Below are positions 20,171 to 29,054 of a stretch of 64,000 bases of DNA, piece after piece; position 1 is the first letter of the stretch; each line of letters opens with the position of its first letter. A program made the translations under genes and the position numbers. The DNA is from Actinacidiphila guanduensis (lineage in GTDB: Bacteria; Actinomycetota; Actinomycetes; Streptomycetales; Streptomycetaceae): positions 80,083-144,082 of the forward strand of contig NZ_FNIE01000016.1 of NCBI RefSeq assembly GCF_900103985.1. Direction: 5' to 3'. The notes beneath the pieces are model-generated. The model searched no databases. It was not told where the DNA came from and saw only the letters and a program-made list of their open reading frames with translations.

Positions 20171-21486
20171 CGGCACTCATGACGGTCCTCGGCATAGTCG
20201 TCTTCGCCGTCGGCCTGATGATCTCCATCGCCTGGCACGAGCTGGGCCACCTCACCTGGGCGAAGATCTTCAGGATCAGGGTGCCGCAGTACATGGTCGG
20301 CTTCGGCCCCACGCTGTGGTCCCGCAAGAAGGGCGAGACGGAGTACGGCTTCAAGGCCGTCCCGCTCGGCGGCTACATCCGGATGATCGGCATGTTCCCG
20401 CCCGGCGAGGACGGCCGGGTCACCGCCCGCTCCACCTCGCCGTGGCGCAGCATGATCGAGGACGCCCGCTCGGCGGCGTACGAGGAGCTGCAGCCGGGCG
20501 ACGAGACGCGGATGTTCTACACCCGCGCGCCCTGGAAGCGCGTCATCGTGATGTTCGCCGGGCCCTTCATGAACCTGGTGCTGGCCGTCGCGCTCTTCCT
20601 GACCGTCTTCATGGGCTTCGGCATCAGCATGTCCACCACCACGGTCGGCCAGGTCGAGGACTGCGTGATCTCCGCCTCCGACACCTCGCACCGCGACGCG
20701 AACAACCCCTGCCGCCCCACCGACCCCGTGGCGCCCGCCAAGGCCGCCGGGCTCAAGGCGGGCGACCGCTTCGTCTCCTTCGACGGCAAGGCGGTCGGCT
20801 CCTGGTCGCAGCTGTCCGACGACATCCGCCGCCACCCCGACGACACCGTCACCGTCGTCGTGGAGCGCGACGGCCGCCAGGTCACCCTGCACCCGCACCT
20901 GACCACCAACACCGTCGCCAGGACCGACCGGGACGGCAACCCGCTGGACGGCACCACCAAGGCCGGCTTCTTCGGTTTCGCGCCGGCCAGCCACATCCAG
21001 CCGCTCGGCTTCACCGACTCCGTGCAGCACATGGGCGACATGGCCGACCAGGGCGTGCGCTCCCTGGTGTCGCTGCCCGAACGCATCCCCGACCTGTGGA
21101 ACGCCGCCTTCCACCACGCCCCGCGCAAGGCCGACTCGCCGATGGGCGTGGTCGGCGCGGCCCGGGTGGGCGGACAGGTGTTCGCCCTCAAGGAGCCGGC
21201 GATCGACCGGGTCGTCACCATGGTGATGCTCGTGGCCGGCTTCAACCTCTCGTTGTTCCTGTTCAACATGCTGCCGCTGCTGCCGCTGGACGGCGGGCAC
21301 ATCGCGGGCGCGCTGTGGGAGGCGGTGCGCCGGCACGCCGCCCGCGTCTTCCGCCGGCCCGACCCCGGGCCCTTCGACGTGGCCAAACTGATGCCGGTCG
21401 CCTACGTGGTGGCCGGGATATTCGTCTGCTTCACGTTGCTGGTGCTGATCGCCGACGTGGTCAACCCGGTCAAGCTCAGTTCGTGA
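20167..21486 (+). CDS. site-2 intramembrane metalloprotease (RseP/Rip1 family)
   Basis: A 439-residue multi-pass M50 protease. The zinc site HELGH is at residues 24-28 in the first membrane helix. A PDZ domain lies near residues 180-265 (AAGLKAGDRFVSFDGKAV). The second catalytic motif NMLPLLPLDGGH lies in the third membrane region and supplies the Asp ligand. Relatives cleave anti-sigma factors or other membrane proteins within the bilayer. It is translationally coupled to dxr through ATGA and followed after about 100 bases by ispG. Confidence 0.92.
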   Translation: MTALMTVLGIVVFAVGLMISIAWHELGHLTWAKIFRIRVPQYMVGFGPTLWSRKKGETEYGFKAVPLGGYIRMIGMFPPGEDGRVTARSTSPWRSMIEDARSAAYEELQPGDETRMFYTRAPWKRVIVMFAGPFMNLVLAVALFLTVFMGFGISMSTTTVGQVEDCVISASDTSHRDANNPCRPTDPVAPAKAAGLKAGDRFVSFDGKAVGSWSQLSDDIRRHPDDTVTVVVERDGRQVTLHPHLTTNTVARTDRDGNPLDGTTKAGFFGFAPASHIQPLGFTDSVQHMGDMADQGVRSLVSLPERIPDLWNAAFHHAPRKADSPMGVVGAARVGGQVFALKEPAIDRVVTMVMLVAGFNLSLFLFNMLPLLPLDGGHIAGALWEAVRRHAARVFRRPDPGPFDVAKLMPVAYVVAGIFVCFTLLVLIADVVNPVKLSS

Positions 21487-21588
21487 TGCCCCGGGACGGG
21501 TGAGCTCCGGGGGCGGGGTACCGTAACCTCGATCCCGGAGCCCGCCCATGACGGGACCTTCGTTCCACACCTTGGGGATGCCACGCAC

Positions 21589-22743
<1,155 letters not shown>

Positions 22744-22763
22744 GCACAAGCTCTCGGCCGGGT

Positions 22764-22789
22764 GCCGCGTACGGATTGCCGTACGCGGC
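22764..22789 (+). terminator. 11-bp perfect hairpin after ispG
   Basis: GCCGCGTACGG and its exact complement flank the loop ATTG, 21 bases beyond the ispG stop. No T-run follows. Likely terminator of the dxr-ispG operon. Confidence 0.7.
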
Positions 22790-22867
22790 GCTCGGCACGC
22801 CGAGCCGGGGCAGCATGCCCGTCCCGTCCACCGCCGTCCCCGACGGCCCGAGCGGCCGGGGGTGCCC

Positions 22868-23713
22868 GTGCTGACCCACCCGAGCGCGCGAGTCCTGGAG
22901 CCCGGCGACCTCGACGCCGCCCTGGCCGTGCTGAACCGCGACCCGGTGGCGAACGCCTTCGTCACCTCCCGGGTGAACATCGCCGGCCTCGACCCCTGGC
23001 GGCTGGGCGGCGAGATGTGGGGCTGGTACTCCGGCGGGCGGCTCACCTCGCTGTGCTACGCGGGCGCCAACCTCGTGCCGATCTGCGCCACCCCCGAGGC
23101 GGTGCGCGCCTTCGCCGAGCGGGCCCGGCGGGCGGGGCGGCGCTGCTCGTCCATCGTCGGCCCGGCCGAGCCCACCGCCGACCTGTGGTCGCAACTGGAG
23201 CCGTACTGGGGCCCCGCCCGCGAGGTCCGCGCCTGCCAGCCGCTGATGTCCACCCGGTCGCTGCCGGCAGACATCGCCCCCGACCCGCTGGTGCGGCGGG
23301 TCCGGCGCGAGGAGATGGACGTCATCATGCCCGCGTGCGTGGCGATGTTCACCGAGGAGGTCGGCGTCTCGCCGCTGGCCGGCGACGGCGGGCTGCTCTA
23401 CCAGGCCAGGGTCGCCGAACTCGTCTCCGCCGGGCGGGCGTTCGCCCGCATCGAGGACGGCCAGGTGGTCTTCAAGGCCGAGATCGGCGCCGTCACCCGG
23501 CACAGCTGCCAGATCCAGGGCGTGTGGGTGGCCCCCTCCCATCGCGGCCGCGGCCTGTCGGAGACCGGCATGGCCGCCGTCCTGCACTACGCCCTGCGGG
23601 ACATCGCACCGGTGGCGAGCCTGTACGTCAACGACTTCAACACCGCGGCGCGGGCGGCCTACCGCAGGGTCGGCTTCCAGGAGGTCGGCGCCTTCATGTC
23701 GGTGCTGTTCTGA
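22868..23713 (+). CDS. GNAT acetyltransferase with DUF4081-type N-terminal domain
   Basis: About 281 residues in two halves. Residues 1-125 match the DUF4081-like domain that precedes some actinobacterial GNAT enzymes (NAFVTSRVNIAGLDPWRLGGEMWG). The C-terminal half is a GNAT fold with the acetyl-CoA loop QIQGVWVAPSHRGRGLS and the closing strand/helix YVNDFNTAARAAYRRVGF. GTG 22868 is chosen because homologues begin MLT; GTG 22862, two codons earlier, is equally possible. It follows ispG conservatively in streptomycetes. The acceptor substrate is unknown. Confidence 0.82.
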   Translation: MLTHPSARVLEPGDLDAALAVLNRDPVANAFVTSRVNIAGLDPWRLGGEMWGWYSGGRLTSLCYAGANLVPICATPEAVRAFAERARRAGRRCSSIVGPAEPTADLWSQLEPYWGPAREVRACQPLMSTRSLPADIAPDPLVRRVRREEMDVIMPACVAMFTEEVGVSPLAGDGGLLYQARVAELVSAGRAFARIEDGQVVFKAEIGAVTRHSCQIQGVWVAPSHRGRGLSETGMAAVLHYALRDIAPVASLYVNDFNTAARAAYRRVGFQEVGAFMSVLF

Positions 23714-23720
23714 GCCGTCC

Positions 23721-23750
23721 CGGGCTGTTCCGGGCTGTTTCGGGTTGTTC
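23721..23750. repeat. three tandem 10-bp repeats
   Basis: CGGGCTGTTC, CGGGCTGTTT and CGGGTTGTTC follow each other directly, and a partial fourth copy (GGCTGTTC) occurs at 23762. They lie in the 160-base gap between two GNAT genes. No hairpin is formed. Likely slipped-strand expansion. Confidence 0.7.
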
Positions 23751-23873
23751 TGTGACTCCTCAGGCTGTTCCGTGCCGCCCCCGGGCGGCCGGGACCGATC
23801 ACCGTGCTCCGTTTCGGCCGCTTCCACGGGACAATGGGAGCCAAGGGAAGGCTCACCGGTAGGGTCGCGCGTC

Positions 23874-24425
23874 ATGGAGAAGGTAGTGGTCGGGCCGTGC
23901 GCCCTCGCCGAGCACGTGGACGAGGCGCTGGCCGTGCAGGCGGTGGCGTTCGGGCTCGGGCCCGAGGAGGTCGCCATCCGGCGGCAGATCGTGCTGCGGC
24001 ACCTGGCCAACCCCGGAGCCCGGGCTCTGGCCGCGCACACCCCGGACGGCCGGATGGTGGGCTTCGTCTACGGGCTGCCCAACGACCGCGCCCACTGGTG
24101 GTCCGGCATAGTGCAGCCCTACCTGCGCGAGCAGGGCAACGACGGCTGGCTCGACGACTCCTTCGTCATCACCGAACTGCACGTCCTGCCCGGCTTCCAG
24201 GGCCGCGGCATCGGCCGCGCGCTGATCACCGAGATCACCGACACCGCCGACCAGCCGCGCAGCATCCTGTCCGCGATCGACGGCGAGAGCCCCGCCCGCC
24301 ACCTCTACCGCGCACTCGGCTACCGCGACCTGGCCCGCCCGGTGCACTTCCCCAGCGCCTCGCGCCCGTACGCGGTGATGGGCGCCCCACTCCCGCTGCT
24401 GCGGCGCCGCACCGAGTCGGCCTAG
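23874..24425 (+). CDS. GNAT family N-acetyltransferase, small
   Basis: A 183-residue single-domain acetyltransferase. VITELHVLPGFQGRGIGRALI is the beta4-alpha3 acetyl-CoA pyrophosphate loop, and SPARHLYRALGYRD is the C-terminal signature. ATG 23874 is the first plausible start. It is separated from the preceding GNAT gene by a repeat-bearing gap, so it may have its own promoter. It converges on the kinase-like gene ending at 24622. Substrate unknown. Confidence 0.82.
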   Translation: MEKVVVGPCALAEHVDEALAVQAVAFGLGPEEVAIRRQIVLRHLANPGARALAAHTPDGRMVGFVYGLPNDRAHWWSGIVQPYLREQGNDGWLDDSFVITELHVLPGFQGRGIGRALITEITDTADQPRSILSAIDGESPARHLYRALGYRDLARPVHFPSASRPYAVMGAPLPLLRRRTESA

Positions 24426-24621
24426 CGCAGGGGCAGTCGGCGAACCCGCCGGGCGGAGTCAGCCCGGCGGAGCAGGAGTTCCGCGGGGCTGCCCGGGGAG
24501 GGAGCCTGAGCCCCCGGCGAAATCCGCCTGGCGCGAAGGGAATTCGCTGCCTGGCCGACGCCAGCGGGCTTCGGCCGACGTGAGCGGCTGGCACCCGGCC
24601 CCGAGGGGCGCGGCCCGCGGC

Positions 24622-25566
24622 TCACAGCCAGCCGGCGAACTCCAGCAGCAGCTCGCCGTCCTCACGGCCACCCACCGACAGGTACCACAGCCCGGCCTCC
24701 ACGGCCCGGAACACCGCCCAGCCGCGCAGCCGTTCGACCGGCACCTCCAGCGACTCCGCGAGCGAGCGCACCCGGCGCAGGGCCGCCGAGCGCGACCCCG
24801 GGCGCGCCACCAGGGTGGCGAGGCGGTCCCGGGCGAGCCACGCCAGGTCGTAGGCCCGCTCGCCCACCAGCGGCTTGGGGTCGATGGCCAGCCACGGCAT
24901 CCGGTCACCGGCCAGCACATTGCCGTGGTGGTAGTCGCCGTGCAGCAGCACCTCCTCCGGCGGGTCGGCCACCAGGGCCGCGTGCAGCTCCAGCGCCTCG
25001 TCCACCAAGGGACGCGCGTCGGCCGCCCACGGCTGCCCGCGGCGCTCGCGCAGCAGCTCCGCGAGGGCGGCGGTGCGGGCGGCCACACTCGTGAAGGGGT
25101 GCCCCTCGGCGGGCGGCACCCACAGCCGCCGCACCACCTCGGCGGCCTCCAGCATCGCCTTGGGCTCAGCGAGCGAGCGCAGCGAGACATCCGCGTGCAG
25201 CCGCTCCAGCAGCAGCACCCCGGCCTCGGGGTCGGCCCGCAGCAGCCGCGCCGCGCCCCTGCCGTCCCAGTGCGCCAGGGCGGCGTGCTCCTGGGCGCTC
25301 TCCCGGGTGACCATCCCCGCCTTGAGGACCACGGGCGTGCCGTCCTCCGTTCGGACCAGCACGACCATGCTGATCTGCCCGCCCGGCGCGAGGACCCGCT
25401 CGGCGGTCAGCCCCCAGCGCTCCAGACGGTCCGCCACGGTGTCCGGCAGTGCAGCCAGCCACGCCCGCCCGGCCTCGCCCTCCCAGGCGGCGACGGTGCG
25501 CGCCAGCCGCTCGGGCGGCTCCAGCGGTACGCCCCCGGAGCGGCCGTCCTGTGCAGCTGAGGCCAT
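24622..25566 (-). CDS. aminoglycoside phosphotransferase-fold kinase (APH(6)/hydroxyurea type)
   Basis: A 314-residue small-molecule kinase. The catalytic loop LLHGDYHHGNVL and the metal-binding WLAIDPKPLVGERAYD place it in the APH(6)/streptomycin-6-kinase and hydroxyurea phosphotransferase group. The nucleotide-binding lysine is probably in TPVVLKAGM. Chromosomal members are often of unknown substrate and not proven resistance genes. It is the third gene of a minus-strand group, 43 bases after the DUF4439 gene. Confidence 0.78.
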   Translation of the reverse strand: MASAAQDGRSGGVPLEPPERLARTVAAWEGEAGRAWLAALPDTVADRLERWGLTAERVLAPGGQISMVVLVRTEDGTPVVLKAGMVTRESAQEHAALAHWDGRGAARLLRADPEAGVLLLERLHADVSLRSLAEPKAMLEAAEVVRRLWVPPAEGHPFTSVAARTAALAELLRERRGQPWAADARPLVDEALELHAALVADPPEEVLLHGDYHHGNVLAGDRMPWLAIDPKPLVGERAYDLAWLARDRLATLVARPGSRSAALRRVRSLAESLEVPVERLRGWAVFRAVEAGLWYLSVGGREDGELLLEFAGWL

Positions 25567-25609
25567 CTGGTGGGGCTCCCTCCGTGGTCGTGCCGGGTCG
25601 GCAAGGCGG

Positions 25610-26062
25610 TCAGCCCTTCTGCGCCGACCCGGGGAAGGCTACGCTTTCGCCGCTCCACCGCACGGCACGCACCGCCGCCGCGCGCAGCGCGCCGGCCGCG
25701 TCCCGCCGTATGCCGCCTATGGACGCCGCCACCAGATCGCCGTAGGCGCCGGCCACCCGCTCCTCCAGGAAGGCGGCCAGCCGGACCGCGTCGGCCGGTC
25801 CCTTCACCGGGAAGGGCAGCGCGTACCCGGCGTCGGCCGCCACCGGCACCGCGCCCAGGTCGGCCACCGTACGGGCCATCGCGTCCCTGGCGGCGCGGTG
25901 CGCGTCGTACGCTTGCTGCGCCTCGGACTGCCGCGCGAGGGCGACCCGCCCGCCGACCACGCCGTAGCCGTAGACCGCCGCATGCTCGGCCGCGAGTGCC
26001 GCCTGGGCGGCGGCCACGACAGGGGTCGCGCCCTTGGCGGCGGCCGTGCTGCTGGTGCTCAT
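25610..26062 (-). CDS. ferritin-like DUF4439 domain protein
   Basis: A 150-residue, almost entirely helical protein. Residues 10-145 resemble the actinobacterial DUF4439 family, with AALAAEHAAVYGYGVVGG near the start and long Ala-rich helices. Ferritin-like four-helix proteins often bind di-iron, but only one clear Glu-His pair (residues about 30-31) is seen, so metal binding is doubtful. The start overlaps the stop of the lipoprotein gene by four bases (ATGA), so the two are co-translated and probably act together. Confidence 0.75.
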   Translation of the reverse strand: MSTSSTAAAKGATPVVAAAQAALAAEHAAVYGYGVVGGRVALARQSEAQQAYDAHRAARDAMARTVADLGAVPVAADAGYALPFPVKGPADAVRLAAFLEERVAGAYGDLVAASIGGIRRDAAGALRAAAVRAVRWSGESVAFPGSAQKG

Positions 26063-26724
26063 ACCCCGCCGTCCTCGCTGCCGGTGCTGCCACCTGTGCC
26101 GGTGTCCGTGCCGGGCGTCGCGGGGGTCCCCGCGCCGTCGTCCGTACCGGTTCCGCCGTCCGTGCCTGCTGCCGCGCCCGTACCGTCGTCCGTGGACCCC
26201 GGAGGGGTACCGGTGCCGGTGTTCGCCGCCGCGTCCTGGCGCGGGCCCAGGAGCGCCACGTGGCCCGCGCCCGAGGCGGCCACCGAGGCGAGGAGGCGGG
26301 CCAGGTCGCCCGGGGCGTCGAGGAGCGCGGCGGACCTGCGGTCGGCGAGGGACTTCTCGGCGGCGGCCAGCCAGGCGAGCGCCTTGTTCTTGGTGTCGGG
26401 CACCTGGGAGGCCAGGCCCGTCGCCTTGGCGGCGGATCCGCCGCCAAGGGTGCCAGGTGCCTTGCCGCCGAAGGCGCGCACATGGCTGACGGTGTCCGCG
26501 CGCAGGGGCGCGAGCCGCTCGGCGAGGGCCGGGTGGACAGCGGCGACGGCGTCGTACCTGGCGGCCAGGGCCGTGCTGTCCCGCGCGGCCCGGGCGCGCA
26601 CCGCCGCTCCCGGGTCGGCCGCCTTGGAGGCGCCCGAGGCCGTACCGCCGCCGCCCGAGCACCCTGCCACCAGGCCCGCGGTCGCCAGGGCCACGGCGCT
26701 ACGGCGGGTCACCTTCGGGATCAT
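26059..26724 (-). CDS. putative lipoprotein, secreted, Thr/Gly/Asp-rich tail
   Basis: A 221-residue protein. TRRSAVALATAGLVAGC is a short signal peptide with a twin-arginine-like start and a lipobox whose cysteine is Cys22. The mature region to about residue 165 is Ala-rich and helical, again ferritin-like in style. The last 55 residues are a low-complexity tail of Gly, Thr and Asp, probably disordered. It is divergent from rimP across 150 bases and overlaps the DUF4439 gene. Function unknown. Confidence 0.72.
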   Translation of the reverse strand: MIPKVTRRSAVALATAGLVAGCSGGGGTASGASKAADPGAAVRARAARDSTALAARYDAVAAVHPALAERLAPLRADTVSHVRAFGGKAPGTLGGGSAAKATGLASQVPDTKNKALAWLAAAEKSLADRRSAALLDAPGDLARLLASVAASGAGHVALLGPRQDAAANTGTGTPPGSTDDGTGAAAGTDGGTGTDDGAGTPATPGTDTGTGGSTGSEDGGV

Positions 26725-26876
26725 GGCGGGAGTGTATTGCGTGGCCGCGGGCCGCCCGCGGGGGGCCCGGCGGCACCCGCCGCCAGGTGGCGAACCCCGG
26801 GCCCGCCGCTCGGGTAAAGTCGGGAATACACGCGACCTTCCATGACAACAGCAGACGCGGCCGAGGAGTCACCCGG

Positions 26877-27491
26877 ATGAGCACCACCCAGAGCGAGAGG
26901 CTGCGCGCGCTGCTAGAGCCGCTCGTCGGCAAGGCCGGACTTGAGCTGGAAGAGGTCAAGGTGACCGCGGCCGGCAGCCGGCGGCAGCTGCTGGTGGTCG
27001 TGGACGCCGAGGACGGCGTGCAGCTGGACGCCGTGGCCGAGCTGAGCCGCGCGCTGTCCCAGGCGCTGGACGACTCCGGCGCCATGGGCGAGGCCGAGTA
27101 CGTGCTGGAGGTGACCTCCCCTGGCACCGACCGCCCGCTCACCGAGCCGCGACACTTCCGCCGCAACACCGGCCGGCTGGTCAAGCTGCGGCTCAAGGAG
27201 CGCGGCGAGCTGATCGCGCGGATCATGACGGTGGACGACACCGGCCTGGACCTGGAGGTGCCCGGCGTCAAGGGCCGCCGGCCCAAGCCCGACCGCGCGG
27301 AGTTCGCCGAGATCACCGCGGCCAGGGTCGAGGTCGAGTTCAACCGCAAGGCCGACGGCGAGCAAGCGGCCGACACCGACACCGACCTCGACACCGGCGC
27401 CGACCCGCAGACGGACACCGGGGCCGACGACGACACCGCCGGGGACCTGGGCGCCGAGCCCGGTGCCGGCCGCAGCAGCGAGGAGGCGTAG
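26877..27491 (+). CDS. rimP: ribosome maturation factor RimP
   Basis: A 204-residue 30S assembly factor. Residues 1-155 match RimP (LLEPLVGKAGLELEEVKV and VTSPGTDRPL). The last 45 residues are an acidic Asp/Thr repeat tail (DTDTDLDTG type) that most RimP proteins lack. ATG 26877 fits the domain start. TAAAGT at 26814-26819 is a plausible -10 element, which would make this the first gene of the rimP-nusA-ylxR-infB operon. Confidence 0.93.
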   Translation: MSTTQSERLRALLEPLVGKAGLELEEVKVTAAGSRRQLLVVVDAEDGVQLDAVAELSRALSQALDDSGAMGEAEYVLEVTSPGTDRPLTEPRHFRRNTGRLVKLRLKERGELIARIMTVDDTGLDLEVPGVKGRRPKPDRAEFAEITAARVEVEFNRKADGEQAADTDTDLDTGADPQTDTGADDDTAGDLGAEPGAGRSSEEA

Positions 27492-27493
27492 CC

Positions 27494-28501
27494 GTGGACA
27501 TCGACATGAAGGCCCTGCGGGGCTTGGTGACCGAGCGGCAGATCTCGTTCGACCTGCTGGTCGAGGCCATCGAGTCGGCGCTGCTGATCGCCTACCACCG
27601 CGAGCCGGGCAGCCACCGCCGGGCCCGGGTGGAGCTGGACCGCACCTCCGGCCACGTCACCGTCTGGGCGACCGAGGACCCCGAGGAGGCCGGCGAGGGC
27701 GCCGAGCCGCGCGAGTTCGACGACACGCCGAGCGGTTTCGGCCGGATCGCCGCCTCCACCGCCAAGCAGGTCATCCTGCAGCGGCTGCGCGACGCCGAGG
27801 ACGACGTCACCTTCGGCGAGTACGCGGGGCGGGAGGGCGACATCGTCACCGGGGTGGTCCAGCAGGGCAAGGACCCCAAGAACGTGCTGGTCGACATCGG
27901 CAAGCTGGAGGCGATCCTGCCGGTGCAGGAGCAGGTGCCCGGCGAGGACTACGCCCACGGCACCCGGCTGCGCGCCTACGTGGTGCGGGTGGTCAAGGGC
28001 GTGCGCGGCCCCTCGGTGACCCTCTCGCGCACCCACCCCAACCTGGTGCGCAAGCTCTTCGCCCTGGAGGTTCCGGAGATCGCCGACGGCTCGGTGCTGA
28101 TCGAGGCCATCGCCCGCGAGGCCGGCCACCGCACCAAGATCGCGGTCCGCTCCACCCGCTCGGGCCTGAACGCCAAGGGCGCGTGCATCGGCCCCATGGG
28201 CGCCCGGGTGCGCGCGGTGATGGCCGAGCTGGGCGGCGAGAAGATCGACATCGTCGACTGGTCGGACGACCCGGCGGAGATGGTCGCCCACGCGCTCTCC
28301 CCGGCCCGTGTCGCCAAGGTCGAGGTGGTCGACGCCGCAGCCCGGTCCGCCCGGGTGACGGTGCCCGACTACCAGCTCTCGCTGGCGATCGGCAAGGAGG
28401 GGCAGAACGCCCGGCTGGCCGCCCGGCTCACCGGCTGGCGCATCGACATCCGCCCCGACACCGAGCAGCAGGACCAGCGGCAGGATCAGCGGCAGGACTG
28501 A
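27494..28501 (+). CDS. nusA: transcription termination/antitermination factor NusA
   Basis: A 335-residue protein with the actinobacterial NusA layout: N-terminal RNA polymerase-binding domain (residues 1-130), S1 domain with GREGDIVTGVVQQG, and two KH domains containing IGPMGARVRAVM and AIGKEGQNARLAARLTGW. It lacks the C-terminal acidic repeats of proteobacterial NusA. A short Gln/Asp-rich tail closes it. GTG 27494 follows rimP by two bases. NusA acts at RNA polymerase in pausing, termination and rRNA antitermination. Confidence 0.95.
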   Translation: MDIDMKALRGLVTERQISFDLLVEAIESALLIAYHREPGSHRRARVELDRTSGHVTVWATEDPEEAGEGAEPREFDDTPSGFGRIAASTAKQVILQRLRDAEDDVTFGEYAGREGDIVTGVVQQGKDPKNVLVDIGKLEAILPVQEQVPGEDYAHGTRLRAYVVRVVKGVRGPSVTLSRTHPNLVRKLFALEVPEIADGSVLIEAIAREAGHRTKIAVRSTRSGLNAKGACIGPMGARVRAVMAELGGEKIDIVDWSDDPAEMVAHALSPARVAKVEVVDAAARSARVTVPDYQLSLAIGKEGQNARLAARLTGWRIDIRPDTEQQDQRQDQRQD

Positions 28502-28615
28502 CGTTCTTGAGCTTCTGCTGAGGTTCCGGCGGCCGCCGGGGCCTGATTCCGGACGAACAACCGTCCGTTGACCCACTCGAAGGAGTGAGGTCGGCGCGGG
28601 GAGGTAGACTTGGTC

Positions 28616-28894
28616 GTGTCTGGTCGGACGCCGACATCAGCATGCCCGGAGCGAACGTGCATCGGATGCCGTCGGCGCGCGGCCAAGAGCGATCTGCTGC
28701 GTGTGGCGGTGAGCGGGGGCGCGTGCGTCCCCGATCTTCGCGGTACGCTGCCCGGTCGGGGTGCGTATCTGCATCCCGCCCTCGCCTGCCTCGACCTGGC
28801 GGTCCGCCGTCGGGCGTTCGCCCGGGCCTTCAGGGGACCGGTGACACCCGACACCGCGGAGTTGCTCCGGTACGTCGAGCAGGCGGCACCGTAA
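28616..28894 (+). CDS. ylxR: YlxR/RnpM family RNA-binding protein
   Basis: A 92-residue basic protein with the DUF448 motif PERTCIGCRRR and GRGAYLHPALACLD. In Bacillus the homologue modulates RNase P. GTG 28616 is chosen because homologues begin MSGRT, with GGGGAGG upstream; the TTG at 28610 is an alternative. It lies between nusA and infB, its conserved place. Confidence 0.88.
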   Translation: MSGRTPTSACPERTCIGCRRRAAKSDLLRVAVSGGACVPDLRGTLPGRGAYLHPALACLDLAVRRRAFARAFRGPVTPDTAELLRYVEQAAP

Positions 28895-28968
28895 GAAGGA
28901 AAGAAGTACGGCACGGGACAGCCCGTGCGGTCAGGTACCTCGCGAGATGGAAGTAGGTCGAGATTGCG

Positions 28969-29011
28969 ATGAGCACTCGATGAGTACGCGATGAGTACGC
29001 CCATGAAGTAG
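28969..29011 (+). promoter_or_regulatory. chain of three overlapping micro-ORFs in the infB leader
   Basis: Three tiny frames follow one another: MSTR (28969-28983), MSTR (28980-28994) and MSTPMK (28991-29011). Each of the first two ends in TGA that overlaps the next ATG as ATGA. The DNA shows as an 11-base repeat (CGATGAGTACG and variants). The last stop is 43 bases before infB. A 7-bp hairpin (28911-28928) lies upstream. This could be translational coupling or an attenuation leader. No strong ribosome-binding site is evident before the first ATG. Confidence 0.4.
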
Positions 29012-29054
29012 CGACGGTCCGGCGGACGATCACCCCGGACCTAAAAGGAGCGAA

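Noticed and set aside
24622..25566. Antibiotic resistance gene (aminoglycoside phosphotransferase)
   Set aside because: The fold is right, but the position beside core genes and the broad family make a resistance role unsupported.
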